The notes below the pieces were generated by a model. The model had not been told where the DNA came from and did no database searches. It saw only the letters and a program-made list of their open reading frames with translations. 64,000 bases of DNA from Urophycis tenuis (lineage: Eukaryota > Chordata > Actinopteri > Gadiformes > Phycidae), in contig JAXIVH010000066.1 in the NCBI GenBank assembly GCA_036785325.1, forward strand, positions 930,001 to 994,000, read 5' to 3'. The translations under genes and the position numbers were made by a program. Of the stretch, positions 11,036-21,467 are shown piece by piece. How positions within the stretch are numbered: position 1 is the first letter of the stretch; each line of letters begins with the position of its first letter.

Positions 11036-11482
11036 CTGGAAATATAAAATACACACGTGATCAGTATTGACATTGATATCTTTCATAAGAACACTGTTCA
11101 TACTGTTTACACTTTTTATACAACTGTTTATACAATGTCCATACTGTTTATTTATTAATGTTTATCACTGACAATAAAGTGGACTTGATATGTGTGCTAT
11201 TTTCTTTCCACAGCCAACAGAACACACATGAATCAGTTTATTTTTTCGACGACCCGTGGGCGAATAAAATCATGCCATACACCGTTGGAAAGCTTAGATT
11301 GCCACGATTAAAACGAGATCATCCACGAGTCATATGCTTGCTGACAGACAAAACGGCGATAGGTTGAATGAAGTCTACCCAGCAGCTAAAACATAGCTTC
11401 AACGTCAACGGAATCTTTTCTCTTTCTACGAAATCGATACAGCTAAATACATACCTTAGCGAAAAGTCGAATTATTAACTCG
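11036..11482 (-). repeat. Module flank plus divergent edge monomer
   Basis: Contains the AT-rich flank of the module and, at about 11215-11460, a divergent satellite-like monomer (GATTGCCACGATTAAAACG in place of the usual GATTTCCCCGCTTAAAATG). It then runs into GATACAGCTAAATACATACC and TTAGCGAAAAGTCG, unique to this edge and its mirror at 26250-26480. It may be the oldest monomer of the family. Confidence 0.65.
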
Positions 11483-11826
11483 TGTTACCTATTTCTGTCT
11501 CTGGACCGCGGCTGCAGGTTGGCTCGTTAATTTCTTCAGTTTAACTCCACTTGCCGGCAGCTCGCGAGGTAATCGTCCAAACCACAGGTTATCCTACTGA
11601 TTATATTGGTGATGAAACCAAGGAGGCTAGATGTCTCAGAATGCCAGTTTAATAGGCCAATTTCCGCTGAACATGTACATTTACTCAAACAGTTCACTCC
11701 ATCGGCTAACATGACACACCTTTCTCCAACCACCCCCTTCCTGTTTTACGTTCACCCACGTGCCCACTTCCCATGAGCCCCCCCACCTATATCAGTCACA
11801 AACCTACCCCCCTTATTCTAATAACA
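11483..11826. mobile_element. Solo LTR
   Basis: A 344-bp insertion begins TGTTACC and ends AATAACA, flanked by CTCG on both sides. The corresponding right-arm site (near 26246) has a single GAGTTAATAATTCG without the insertion. Terminal TG...CA, inverted TGTTA/TAACA ends and a 4-bp duplication fit a solo LTR of a gypsy-type retroelement. No ORF. Family not recognised. Confidence 0.75.
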
Positions 11827-11829
11827 CTC

Positions 11830-12060
11830 GCAAAGGATGAAGATCATCAAATTCACCTTAGTTGAATCCTCCGTTGGCAGTGGACAGCAATGACCGTGAC
11901 TACGTATGAGTCTTAAAAACATTAGCTGACGTATTCCGATCCTCGCTCAGCGATTGGTCCGTTGAGCGCCAAGCTCTGCTCAGCATCGCTCCGCCATTGG
12001 CCGATCGCTGCTCAACTCTGCTCAGCTTTGCTCAACCATTGGTCGGTTCGCGGGACCCAG
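11830..12060 (-). promoter_or_regulatory. CCAAT-rich promoter-like segment, left copy
   Basis: Contains repeated ATTGG boxes (GATTGGTCC, CATTGGCCG, CATTGGTCG) and GCTCAGC repeats, and is duplicated in inverted orientation at 26030-26230. In the exon-sense direction it lies upstream of the edge monomer and exon module, so it could be the promoter of the repeated transcription unit. No TATA box is obvious. Function is inferred from composition and position only. Confidence 0.4.
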
Positions 12061-12900
12061 GCCTGATCTAGCTCTGAATTCATCAGGGGTACCAAAGAGT
12101 ATAGAATTAACAACAGGCGAAACTCAATAGAACGTTCCATTGCAACAAACGCACCCATGACCGAGCTGTCGCTCAGCCATCTTGGACTGAACGCAACACA
12201 ATTGTCATAGAATGATACAGGTTCCAATTCAAAAGCGGTTAAGGGAACTAAACAGTAGTTTCTAGTTTTTAATATGTTTATAGCCTAATCTAAAACGGCA
12301 TGTTGAATAATTCACATTACAATAATGCGTATGGATCCGTATAATAAATAAATTTCGTCATAGACCATGAAACTGTCAAATAGACTAGACTATTTATTTA
12401 CCCCAATAATTTTAAAGATAACGCCCGTTTTCCTCTGCTGGCAGGTGTATCAATAAACTTAAACTTTCTTAGCGGATATTCAATAAACTCTTGTTTTGGT
12501 TGCATCGAGATTGCGTGGGCATCTCTTAAGGGAGCCACAGCACAATTTTACAACAGCCCATGTTCCTCATGAAATGATTGACAAATTCCTTGAAAAAGCC
12601 AAAGCACAATGAACAGTGAGTAGATGAAAGGGACAACACATTAGTCAAGAGAGAATAGTTAATAGTAATAGAAAATCATCACAAAATGAACAGTAATACA
12701 TTTGGTGGTTTAGTTATTTAATCAAAGTTATTTCATTTCAATTTGTATTATTCTAATTTAATTAAACTCAACTAATAAGAACTTTGTACAATATGTTAGG
12801 CTACATTAGCTATAAAAGGAGAGAGTTAATTTATATTTACAGATGAGTTAGCTTTAAAAATTTTCTGTTGCGCTTGTTTGGGCTGGGACAGTAGTCGATT
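12060..12900. other. AT-rich spacer, no feature recognised
   Basis: First part of the unique spacer between the inverted arms. Homology to the right arm stops near 12056. No supported ORF, tRNA or mobile-element end was seen. Confidence 0.5.
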
Positions 12901-14481
12901 TTAGGTTCGTAAAATGTGGTGAATTCTGACTCTATTGAATAATTTAATAATGTACACAAGAGTGTTTTTACACTTTTCCATTTTGCACACAACATCCCTG
13001 CACTTACTGGTGTATACCTCCATGCCGCTATTCAATAACTTTTCCCCTAGACCAACGGCATGGATCACTGAGCTTATGTTATGTCTGAAGTTTGTCTCCA
13101 GGGCTATGATAAACTCTACAAATTCAGTGCTGGGCACTTTTAAGCCATTCTCTCCCAAAGTGAGGTCACTGTATTGTTTTCCCCTCAGGAAAGTGTACCT
13201 GGAATCAGTGGAAGTGTAATCGGCTGTTGTGAAAAGTGCACAGTCAGAGCAACTGCCAAACTTTCCCACCACCTTTTCGCCAATATACCCAGCCATGTAC
13301 ACCAGCACATTCTCGTTATGTTGAAATGTAGGCACTGATGGCATTGGTATATCCAGTACGTCCAGGACATCTTCAGGCAGGTCGTCATAGTCCAGGACAA
13401 CATTGCTGCTACTAGATGTAGATGGCTGGTCTTGGCTGAGCATTCTCCCTGGCCTCTCTGAGTCATAGATCCTGGTCTCTCTCTCCCTGACCTCAGTGCA
13501 ATCCATCATCTCCTCTTTTAGATCATAAAATATAAGCAAACATTATGGTTATGGTTATGGCAAATAAACAATAACGTCCATTCAATCAATCATATAATAA
13601 CAATAACAATGGCATGGTAAGGCTACATTAAGGAGAATAACAATAATAAATAACAATGTCAATTCAATCAACGGCCTAATAAAAACAAAAAAACAATACT
13701 ATATTATACAAACCATAACCCATAAGAAGCGCTTGATAGACTAAGTGCATGTTGAACAGATATACCTTAAGTAGTACCAAAATAGTAGTTCATTAGCAAA
13801 GTTAATATAAGTTTTTTAAAAAAAACGGCCTCTCTGCTGTAGTCATGTTCTTTCAGAACCATCTCTGTGTCAATGATGACCTGGGGACTCTCCTGGGAGG
13901 CATATGTGTTGAACTGCAGTAGGAAGGTGTCGAGATCTTGTTCACAGTTGGTCTTTTCAGAGTTGTTATACATCAGTCCCGTGGCCACGGCCCGATATTC
14001 ACATTCGAACTGGACAGAATCAGGATTGTCACGATTACCGCCACGAGCTGAAACAAACATACACACCACCATACTGAATACAGTAATTACAACCTTTTGT
14101 TACAATTATAATCATTTTAAATTAAGTGTTTTAACAAAGGTGTGCCCCAATTCAAACTAATACCAACAACTTTTTCTGTCAATTACAATTTCAGTTTCTG
14201 TCTGGTACTGGATGTTTTATGAATGCACTACAATCTTAATGAGTGTTGTGGTTGTTAAATTGAGTACAACATTGATGTTATATACCTCTAATAGATGAGT
14301 ATGCATTTTCAAGGCAGTCTTGATTCAGACGATTGGTCAACAGGTAAGACACCTGATGACGATCACGGATCCCTCCAGAGCATTTTGAGGCACAAGATGT
14401 TATGTTGCCATCCTTCCACACATGGGAGCTGCTTGGATCCGGGGGGAGCACCAATAAAACTTTAACGTTACAGCACCTCAC
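12901..14481 (-). pseudogene. P-element/THAP9-like transposase, 3' exons only
   Basis: Three exons read on the minus strand. Exon A (to about 14285) encodes LTNRLNQDCLENAYSSIRG and ends at GTATAT. Exon B (about 14051 to 13830), after a TTTCAG acceptor, encodes RGGNRDNPDSVQFECEYRAV. Exon C (about 13518 to 12901), after ATCTAAAAG, encodes VYMAGYIGEKVVGKF, an SCSDCALF pair of cysteines, LKVPSTEFVEFI and RVRIHHILRT before the stop. The LNQDCLEN...GG..DNP arrangement and the AGYI...C..C region match the C-terminal half of P-element/THAP9 transposases as I know them. The THAP domain and first catalytic acidic residues are absent, so it is a truncated relic. Confidence 0.75.
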
Positions 14482-14659
14482 TTCAATAACGTTTAAAACC
14501 TTTTCTTATTTACCTTTCCTGGTCTTTGGGAAATCTATGGAACGCTACTTGATATCCGGTACATTGGTAATTTTTACAATTGATGGCAGAACATTGTTTT
14601 CTTTGTTTCCAGTTTACAGACATACTTTTTCTTTGAAGCAAGTAGCAACTGTCACCGGT

Positions 14660-14887
14660 TCAGTCCAAAATGGCGAACGCGCGACAACAGCGCCATCTAG
14701 CGATCATTGTCAAAATTCCAACGGAGTTTCCCCTCTTGTTAATTCTATACTCTTTGGGGGTACTAATATTTTCCAGAAAGGGGCCTGGGTTAGGCTGAAC
14801 ATTGCCTGAACGCAAAAGGAGAAGAAGAATAAAACATTTTCGTTTTATATTAGCGGTTGACTCCTTATTATCAGTATTATAAATCAC
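14660..14887 (-). pseudogene. Short ORF with a 2A-like motif, possible LINE N-terminus
   Basis: Encodes CFILLLLLRSGNVQPNPGP in a 75-residue frame. The NPGP ending preceded by a hydrophobic leucine stretch resembles 2A-type peptides at the N-termini of some non-LTR retrotransposon ORFs in fish and invertebrates. The acidic residues usual before NPGP (Asp-x-Glu) are replaced, so activity is doubtful. No downstream endonuclease or RT follows. Confidence 0.35.
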
Positions 14888-15167
14888 TGTAGTCTAGTGA
14901 AGTTTCTGTGTGCATAAAACTGTTTTGCAAGACAGATAAACACATCAGAGGAAGAAGAAATACGCGAGTTACTGCTGGCAAGCAGCAGGACAGCATTGGA
15001 TGTTGGGCCAGTCTGTCAACAGCCAATGACCAGGTACAGGTCACTGACCTGGAAGGACCCAAGCGTGTAGAAGGGGCATGGCCATGCACCCCATTACCAC
15101 AGTTTGAGGAAACTGTCCCGTGAGAAGTGAACGAAAAGACGAGAAACAGTGCAAAAATGAGCTTCAT
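14877..15167 (-). CDS. Hypothetical ORF with a signal-peptide-like start
   Basis: From the Met at 15167 the minus strand encodes 96 residues starting MKLIFALFLVFSFTSHGTVS, a good secretion-signal shape: a basic residue, about ten hydrophobic residues, then small residues. The remainder (cysteines, RLGPSRSVTCTW) resembles nothing I know. A GT donor could follow the signal-like part (AACTGTG/GTAATG). It may be a first exon, or chance. Confidence 0.25.
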   Translation of the reverse strand: MKLIFALFLVFSFTSHGTVSSNCGNGVHGHAPSTRLGPSRSVTCTWSLAVDRLAQHPMLSCCLPAVTRVFLLPLMCLSVLQNSFMHTETSLDYSDL

Positions 15168-15289
15168 TGTTACTACCTGTAGATATAATGCTAAGAAGGA
15201 CAAACAGACGGAAAACGAGTGGATGGATTCGTTTTGGCTCATCCCCGGCAACCGGTGGCTGACAGTACCGCTGCTGGTGGCTAATGGGC

Positions 15290-15700
15290 TATGCGGCTAG
15301 AAGCTAGCGAGCTCCATCAGCTAATGACTAGCTAGGTAGCGGCTAGCGGCCAGCGGGCTCACACTGCTAGTGGCGAGCGGTTTACAGGATCCCGCTCCTC
15401 CGACGACCAGCAGCTAGTGGGGTCTGGCAGCTAGCAGGCTCCCATCAGCGGTTTGCGGGCTTCAGCAGCCAGCAGGCTCAGGCAGGCTCCAACCAGCGGC
15501 TAGCGGGCTCCGGCGGCTAGCAGGCCCCAATCAGCGGCAGGTCGGTCGGCTCCAGCGGCTAGCAGGCTCCGGCGGCTAGCTGGCTACAATCAGCGACAGG
15601 TCGGTCGGTCAGCTCCAGCGGCTAGCAGGCTCCGGCGGCTAGCAGGCTCCAACCAGCGGGTAGCGGGCTCCAGCGGTTAGCAAACTCCAGTAGCCAGCCG
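15290..15700. repeat. GC-rich degenerate minisatellite (GGCTAGC-based)
   Basis: Irregular tandem copies of units such as CGGCGGCTAGCAGGCTCC and CAGCGGCTAGCGGGCTCC, with interspersed CAGCGRCAGGTCGGTCGG. NheI-like GCTAGC is repeated many times. No conserved reading frame. Confidence 0.8.
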
Positions 15701-17177
15701 CAGTGGACATTGACAGTTGACAGCTGGACACCTGTTTATCAGCGGACAGCAGCTCACGGCCTCAGGAGTACTTCAGCCCAACATCCAGAGCCAACGGGTA
15801 GACCAAAGATCAGATCGGTCAGGGGACGCCGGTGGTCAGCAGTAGCAGCCGCTCCCGGCGATCCGCAGCCCACAGCGGCGACGGGAGTGTGGAGCACAGC
15901 CTGGAGGAGTCCAGAAAACTGGTCCACAGGAACAGGATGGATTTCCAGCGAGGTGTGTCACAAAGATCAGTGAAACGGGCTTAGTAGTGCTGGGGGATTT
16001 GGCAGCCAGCGGTGACAGGTGGGCTACGCATGGTAACACCTCAGTTGGACCTCCTTAACTCGTAATGTGGTATGAATTTTAAGAAACGTTTAAAAGAGAT
16101 TAAAGGGTCAATAGAAACGTAGTGATAAACGTAAAGATAAATTATTAAGATTGTCTAAAAAGCCAATTTAAAACCATTTAAAACGATCATAACAGAGAGT
16201 AATACAAACACTACCACAACAGCTACCAGAGGGAGACGTAGGCACGTTAATGAGGGGGCGTCTCCCGCTCAGAGTATATTTACGGCCAGGTATCAGCTGA
16301 TTGCACATCTTCCGTTCTCCCATGGTCGCTGGAGGAGCTAGCTTCTGTTTGTTTGGTAGCTGGCAGGCAGCTTGGTTGGGCCTTGCTGTAGCTTGGTTTA
16401 TGTTCAGGTCTCTTGCATCATTCGACTGCAAGAACGGGTCTTGACTGTTTGTACGTCCAGCTCGAGTGCGTGCTCAGTGGAAACGTGCTATTAAGCACGG
16501 TTCGGTAGCTCTCCTGTTGCTGTGTCGGATCAGCTGTGCTTCCAGACAGTTAAATCTACTTGAAGCCTGTGCAGTCCTCCAGATCGTGGCTGTACATAGG
16601 CCTCGCCGCTGCTGCTTTGTTTCTACTGCCGTACTACCGTCTATATATTCTCTGCTGTTCAGTCAGTCAGGAGCTGTGTGACCTAGAGCAGTGGGTCGGT
16701 GGTGGAACCCTGCCCTCAATGGTCCTTTCCTTTGTCCACATTTAGTGGTTTGCTTTCTTTGTTTTCTTGTATTTTGATCTTGCTGTGTTCACGTGTGGTG
16801 TGGCTTTGGACCCTTCCCCCTCCTCGTCCGCCTCCCCTTGCCGTGGTAAGTTACAGCCCTGCTTTCCCCACACCTAAATTTGAGTAATCTCTCTGGGCCC
16901 TGTGCCCCCATGGTCCACATATTAGCGCTGTGTATTACTGCTCACAATTGCTTGTGTTTTACGGAGTGACCACTCCATTGCTACTTTGTTAACCTGCCAA
17001 TAAAAGCTTTTGTATATTTTTGGAAACACGTCTTTGGTCCTCTTGATGTATACGAATCTGTGTCCTTGACCGATTGAGTCTTACTTTAAAACTAAACTTC
17101 TTGGGGCGCAATCCCCTAGATGGCGTAGTCGTCTATCACCAATAACCCCTCCCCTCGGCTACACGGGGCAGGATGAT
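15701..17177. other. Spacer with no gene recognised
   Basis: Mixed-composition DNA. An AATAAA signal at about 17000 (CCAATAAAAGC) and a nearby TTGGGGCGCAATCCCC could be remains of an LTR and primer-binding region, but no second LTR or coding sequence supports this. ORFs here lack recognisable motifs. Confidence 0.4.
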
Positions 17178-17667
17178 ATACTAAGCTAATTCATTTGTGT
17201 TCTGTAAGGAAAGATTGATGTTAATTGAAACGTTGAAGGTATGTTTTTAGCTGCTGGGTAGACTTCAGTCAACGTGACGCAGTTTTGTCTGTGAGCAACC
17301 AAATTGCTCGGCGATGGGCTCACTTTAAGCGACGAAATCTAAGCTTTCCAACGGTGTATGGCAAGACTATATTCACCAAAGGGTCGTTGAAATACTAAGC
17401 TAATTAATTTGTGTTCTGTAAGGAAAGATTGATGTTAATTGAAACGTTGAAGGTATGTTTTTAGCTTCTGGGTAGACTTCAGTCAACCTGACGCAGTTTT
17501 GTCTGTGAGCAAGTATATTGCTTGCAGATGGGCTCATTCTAAGCGGGGAAATCTAAGCTTTCCAATGGTGTATGGCAAGACTATATTCACCAAAGGGTCG
17601 TTGAAATACTAAGCTAATTAATTTGTGTTCTGTAAGGAAAGATGGATGTTAATTGAAATGTTGAAGG
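17178..17667 (+). repeat. 214-bp satellite block A3, first part
   Basis: Just over two monomers, in the strand orientation of the right arm. Interrupted at ...TTGAAGG by a gypsy element, and continuing at 20225. Confidence 0.92.
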
Positions 17668-17868
17668 TGTGGTGGTTGACATAATTCACCCACGGAACTA
17701 TGGGGCGGGGGTGTGTTTTACACACGGACCCTTTAGGAGAGCGGACTCCTCCTGTTAGTTCAGAGCGTGATGTTGTTTGGTTCGGCTTGATGCCTGTTTA
17801 TCTTGTTAGCGTAAAATAAAGTTCCGTTCTGGATACTCCGCCTCCGACTCCCGTCTCTCGGCACTACA
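17668..17868 (+). repeat. 5' LTR of gypsy derivative
   Basis: 201 bp, TG...CA bounded, with AATAAAG near its end as a likely polyadenylation signal (17816-17822). Nearly identical to the 3' LTR, so insertion was recent. Confidence 0.92.
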
Positions 17869-17885
17869 CTGGTGACCCCGACGTA
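17869..17885 (+). promoter_or_regulatory. Primer-binding site
   Basis: TGGTGACCCCGACG starts two bases after the 5' LTR, in the position and form (TGG start) of a tRNA 3'-end complement used to prime minus-strand synthesis. The tRNA species was not determined. Confidence 0.7.
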
Positions 17886-17918
17886 AATCCCGCTGAAGTC
17901 TCAGGGACCGAAACGAAC

Positions 17919-18602
17919 ATGGCCAACAACGCCGCTTTTGTCAAGTTGCCAGAGTTTTGGGAGTTTTCGCCAGTGGCATGGTTCATGCAGACGGAGGCGC
18001 AGTTCGCCATTCGTGACGTCACCGATGACGACGCACGCTACTTCCATGTCGTGGCGGCGCTGGGGAGATCCACCGCGGCCCGGGCCGTGAGTTTCATCAC
18101 GAACCCTCCGGCCCACGGCAAGTACAGAGCTCTTAAGGAGTTCCTGCTCAAGACTTTTGAGCTGTCAAGTTCGGAACGGGCCCAGCGGTTGTTGGACATT
18201 CGGGGCCTCGGGGACAGCAAGCCGTCTGAGCATATGGAGATGATGCTCAACTTGCTGGGTACGGAGGAGCCCAACTTTTTGTTTATTGAGCTGTTCCTCC
18301 GGCACATGCCGCCGCAGGTCAGGACGGCGCTCGCTAATACGAGGATTACTGATCCCCGCGCATTAGCAGAGGAAGCTGACCGGTTTTTCCTGGCTGCCCG
18401 GAGTTTCGTCCCCGAGGTACTGGCCCCGATGCACACTTTCAAGGCCCCGGACAGCGACAGGCGCTCCGGCAGGGCCCCGGGCGCGACCGCCAGCACAGGT
18501 ATGTGCTATTTTCACGCGCGTTTTGGCGTGAAGGCGAAGAGGTGCCGGTCCCCCTGCAGCTTCAAACCGAAGGGAAACGACATCCGGCATGTCTCCGGCA
18601 AG
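17919..18602 (+). pseudogene. Gag fused in frame to the tail of RNase H
   Basis: Begins MANNAAFVKLPEFWEFSPV and carries the gypsy Gag-like stretch WFMQTEAQFAIRDV, LRHMPPQVRTALAN and a C-terminal CYFHARFGVKAKRC-type cysteine/histidine segment. At about 18578 the frame passes directly into DIRHVSGK, the usual end of gypsy RNase H, so about 2 kb or more of pol has been lost. A few bases later (about 18603) a second small break shifts the frame relative to integrase. Gag to this point is free of stops. Confidence 0.8.
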
Positions 18603-18603
18603 T

Positions 18604-20035
18604 GGTCGCTGACTGCCTTTCCAGGGCGGTCATCGGAGCTGTACATCTGGGCCTGGATTACGTCCGCATGGGTGCGGACCAGGCCGCCGACCAAGAGGTC
18701 CAGTCCCTTAGAGCGTCAGAGACCGGTTTGCACCTGGAGGAAGTCGCGGTTGGCGGCTCGGGCGTGAAGTTGTGGTGTGACGTCTCCACAGGTCAGCCTC
18801 GGCCTCTTGTCCCTGCGAACTGGCGCCGGCCCGTGTTTGAGGCGTTGCATGGCCTCTCCCACCCCGGCGGTAAACCGTCCGTGAGGTTGGTATCTCAGAA
18901 GTTTGTGTGGCGGGGGCTTAAAAGGGATGTGAGAACGTGGGTCGGCTCATGCGTGGCCTGCCAGCGTTCCAAAGTGCACCGCCATGTTAAGGCCCCCCTG
19001 GAGCAGTTCGCCGTCCCCGAGAGGAGGTTCGACCATGTCAATGTCGACCTGGTGGGTCCTCTTCCCTCCTCCCACGGGTTTACACACCTTTTGACGATGG
19101 TCGATAGGACGACCCGCTGGCCGGAAGCTGTGCCACTCTCCTCGACGGCAGCTGCAGACGTTGCGCGGGCCTTCGTCGGAATGTGGGTTGCGCGCTTTGG
19201 GACCCCTTCCGACCTCTCCTCAGACCGTGGCCCTCAGTTTACTTCCGAGCTGTGGAATTCGGTGGCTGAGGGGTTGGAGGTCAAGCTGCACCGCACTACC
19301 GCTTATCACCCCCAGGCCAACGGGTTGTGCGAACGCTTCCACCGGTCCATGAAGGCAGCCCTACGTGCCAGCTTGAGGGACGGCGACTGGGTGGATAGGC
19401 TTCCATGGGTGATGCTCGGCCTTAGATGTGCCCCTAAAGAGGACTTGCAGTCCTCCTCGGCGGAGCTGGTCTACGGTCAGACGCTGCGGGTGCCTGGGGA
19501 TTTCATTCCGGACGCCTCGGTTCCCTGGTCGGCATCCAGGCAGCGTTCCTCCCTGCGGGAGGCGGCCGAGGCGTTTGTGCCCGTCCCCACGTCGCAACAC
19601 GGCGCCCACGAGTTCCGGGTTCCTCTTGACCTACGCTCCGCGGACTTCGTGTTCATTCGACATGACGCTCACCGCGGCCCCCTTCGCCCCCCCTATGATG
19701 GTCCATTCAGGGTTGTACGCCACGGCGACAAGAGCATAGTGGTGGACATTGGGGGTAAGCCTGAGACGGTTTCTGTTGATAGGATTAAGCCTGCTCACAT
19801 GGATGTGTCCGGATCGACGGAGGTGGCTCAGCCTCCACGACGGGGCCGGCCTCCGGTGTCCCGCCCGTCGCCACCTGTTGACGCGCCCTCGACCTCGTTG
19901 ACCCCCTCGACCTCCGGGATGATGACGACACCTCGGCCCCGATCGCCAACACGCGCAGGGGTCGAGTCGTCGCCCCCCATCGTCGTGAGGACGTTGACTA
20001 TGGGTGAATTCTGGGGGGGCTTGTGTGGTGGTTGA
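18604..20035 (+). CDS. Gypsy integrase
   Basis: Open from the RNase H-integrase linker (VVADCLSRAVIGAV) to a stop 12 bases into the 3' LTR. Domains in order: HHCC zinc-binding region (HGLSHPGG, then CVACQ), catalytic core with the three acidic residues visible in NVDLVGPLP, SSDRGPQFTS and NGLCERFHRS, and a C-terminal SH3-like part (ADFVFIRHD...GPFRVV) ending in a Pro/Ser-rich tail. Lacks its own start codon, since in an intact element it is cleaved from Pol. With RT missing it cannot support retrotransposition alone. Overlap with the LTR is normal for this group. Confidence 0.85.
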
Positions 20036-20224
20036 CATAATTCACCCATGGAACTATGGGGCGGGGGTGTGTTTTACACACGGACCCTTTAGGAGAGCGG
20101 ACTCCTCCTGTTAGTTCAGAGCGTGATGTTGTTTGGTTCGGCTTGATGCCTGTTTATCTTGTTAGCGTAAAATAAAGTTCCGTTCTGGATACTCCGCCTC
20201 CGACTACCGTCTCTCGGCACTACA
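20024..20224 (+). repeat. 3' LTR of gypsy derivative
   Basis: 201 bp, same ends as the 5' LTR, followed by the AAGG target duplication and the continuation of the satellite (GTATGTTTTTAGC). Confidence 0.92.
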
Positions 20225-20359
20225 AAGGTATGTTTTTAGCTTCTGGGTAGACTTCAGTCAACCTGACGCAGTTTAGTCTGTGAGCAACCAGACTGCTCGC
20301 GGATGGGCTCATTTTAAGCGGGGAAATCTAAGCTTTCCAACGGCGTATGGCAATACTAT
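20225..20359 (+). repeat. Satellite block A3, middle part
   Basis: Continuation of the monomer broken by the gypsy element. It stops at AATACTAT, where the TIR element begins. Confidence 0.9.
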
Positions 20360-20395
20360 GGCCCAATCTCAATTCTCTATCTTACCCCTTCCCCT

Positions 20396-21465
20396 GGGCC
20401 CTTCCCCTTCCTCTATGTCTTGGCCGTTGAAACAGAGGGGTAAGGGCTACATGCCCCTATGAATTGAGACAACACCGTTACGGTTACGTAATCATACATT
20501 GACGACAAAATATTGACAATTTGTCATACACACTGCATGTTGTTTTATATCTTTTTCAGTTAATACGGTTTTGAATTTCATTGATGTTCAGAAACTGTCA
20601 GACACCAAACAGGAAGAGGACCACAAGAGCGTCACGTTAAACAGTTTATTGAAGGATTTGGGGAAAGGGGGTGTATGGGTGTGTTTCCAGAGCTGAGTGG
20701 CGTCTCACTGAGATGGCGGGGTGGGTTCCAGGGCAGGCTCGATGATGGTCCGGAGTCACTGGGTAAAGACACACACAGCCGAGGGAGAGGAAAGCTGGCA
20801 GATGGAATGTTAGCAGTGGTACAGGCAAGGGCTAGGCAGTATTCGTAGTCATAAGGCAGAAGGCAGGTCAAGGTTACCGGGGCAGAAGATCAAAGACGTA
20901 GTTGAGCAGGTCCGATATCACAGGTAAGAGTCAGAGGCGTATGAAGACAGGCAGGGTAACAGGTACTGGTGTGCAGACGGTCTGACAAGGAGGTACTGAA
21001 AGACAGGGCTTATATACAGAGGGAGATGAACAGGGAATGCAGTGCAGCTGGCAGGTTAATGAGTGCAGGAGTAGATACAGGTGTGGCTGATCAAACAGAG
21101 CTGAGAGAGAAAGCTCATGACAGAAACAATGTCTTTGTTAAACAACATGTCTTTATTTACACTTATGAATGGCTACAACATTTTGACCGCATGACTCACT
21201 CCCACATTTGCTTTGAAGCGTATTTTGATTTAGCGTATTTTGATTTTAGAAATTTCTGCTCGTTTTCGTGCCGAAAACGTATCAGCTGCCGGGTTTCCTC
21301 CGGCGTTCCTGTGTGAAAAAGGACGATATATGTAAAGCACGTATCGATTTGTCTCTAGTTGTCTACACTGATATCAAACGGAATTCGCTGCTAATTGTGT
21401 TTAGTAAACTAGACATGCATGGAGTTAATTGCTAGTCAGAGAAATGTGTAGTTGTGCACTCAGCA
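20396..21465. other. Interior of TIR element, left part
   Basis: Contains 20590-21125, a purine-rich repeat (CAGGTAAGAGTCAGAGGCG, GGCAGGGTAACAGGTAC style) of a type dispersed in fish genomes, followed by AT-rich DNA. No coding motif. Confidence 0.4.
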
Positions 21466-21467
21466 AT

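Larger units (their letters stand above)
17668..20224 (+). mobile_element. Gypsy deletion derivative with two 201-bp LTRs
   Basis: LTRs at 17668-17868 and 20024-20224 both begin TGTGGTGGTTGACATAATTC and end GGCACTACA. They differ at very few visible positions (for example CACCCACGG versus CACCCATGG). AAGG flanks both sides as a 4-bp target duplication inside the satellite. A primer-binding-like CTGGTGACCCCGACG follows the 5' LTR and a G-rich polypurine tract (CTGGGGGGGC) precedes the 3' LTR. Protease, RT and most of RNase H are deleted. It may have moved with helper proteins from intact relatives. Confidence 0.92.

Noticed and set aside
15710..16887. ORFs in the GC-rich spacer
   Set aside because: No motif, signal or splice support. 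Consistent with chance in GC-rich DNA.
19631..20049. Minus-strand ORFs across the integrase tail
   Set aside because: Shadows of the Pro/Ser-rich integrase C-terminus on the opposite strand. No motif.
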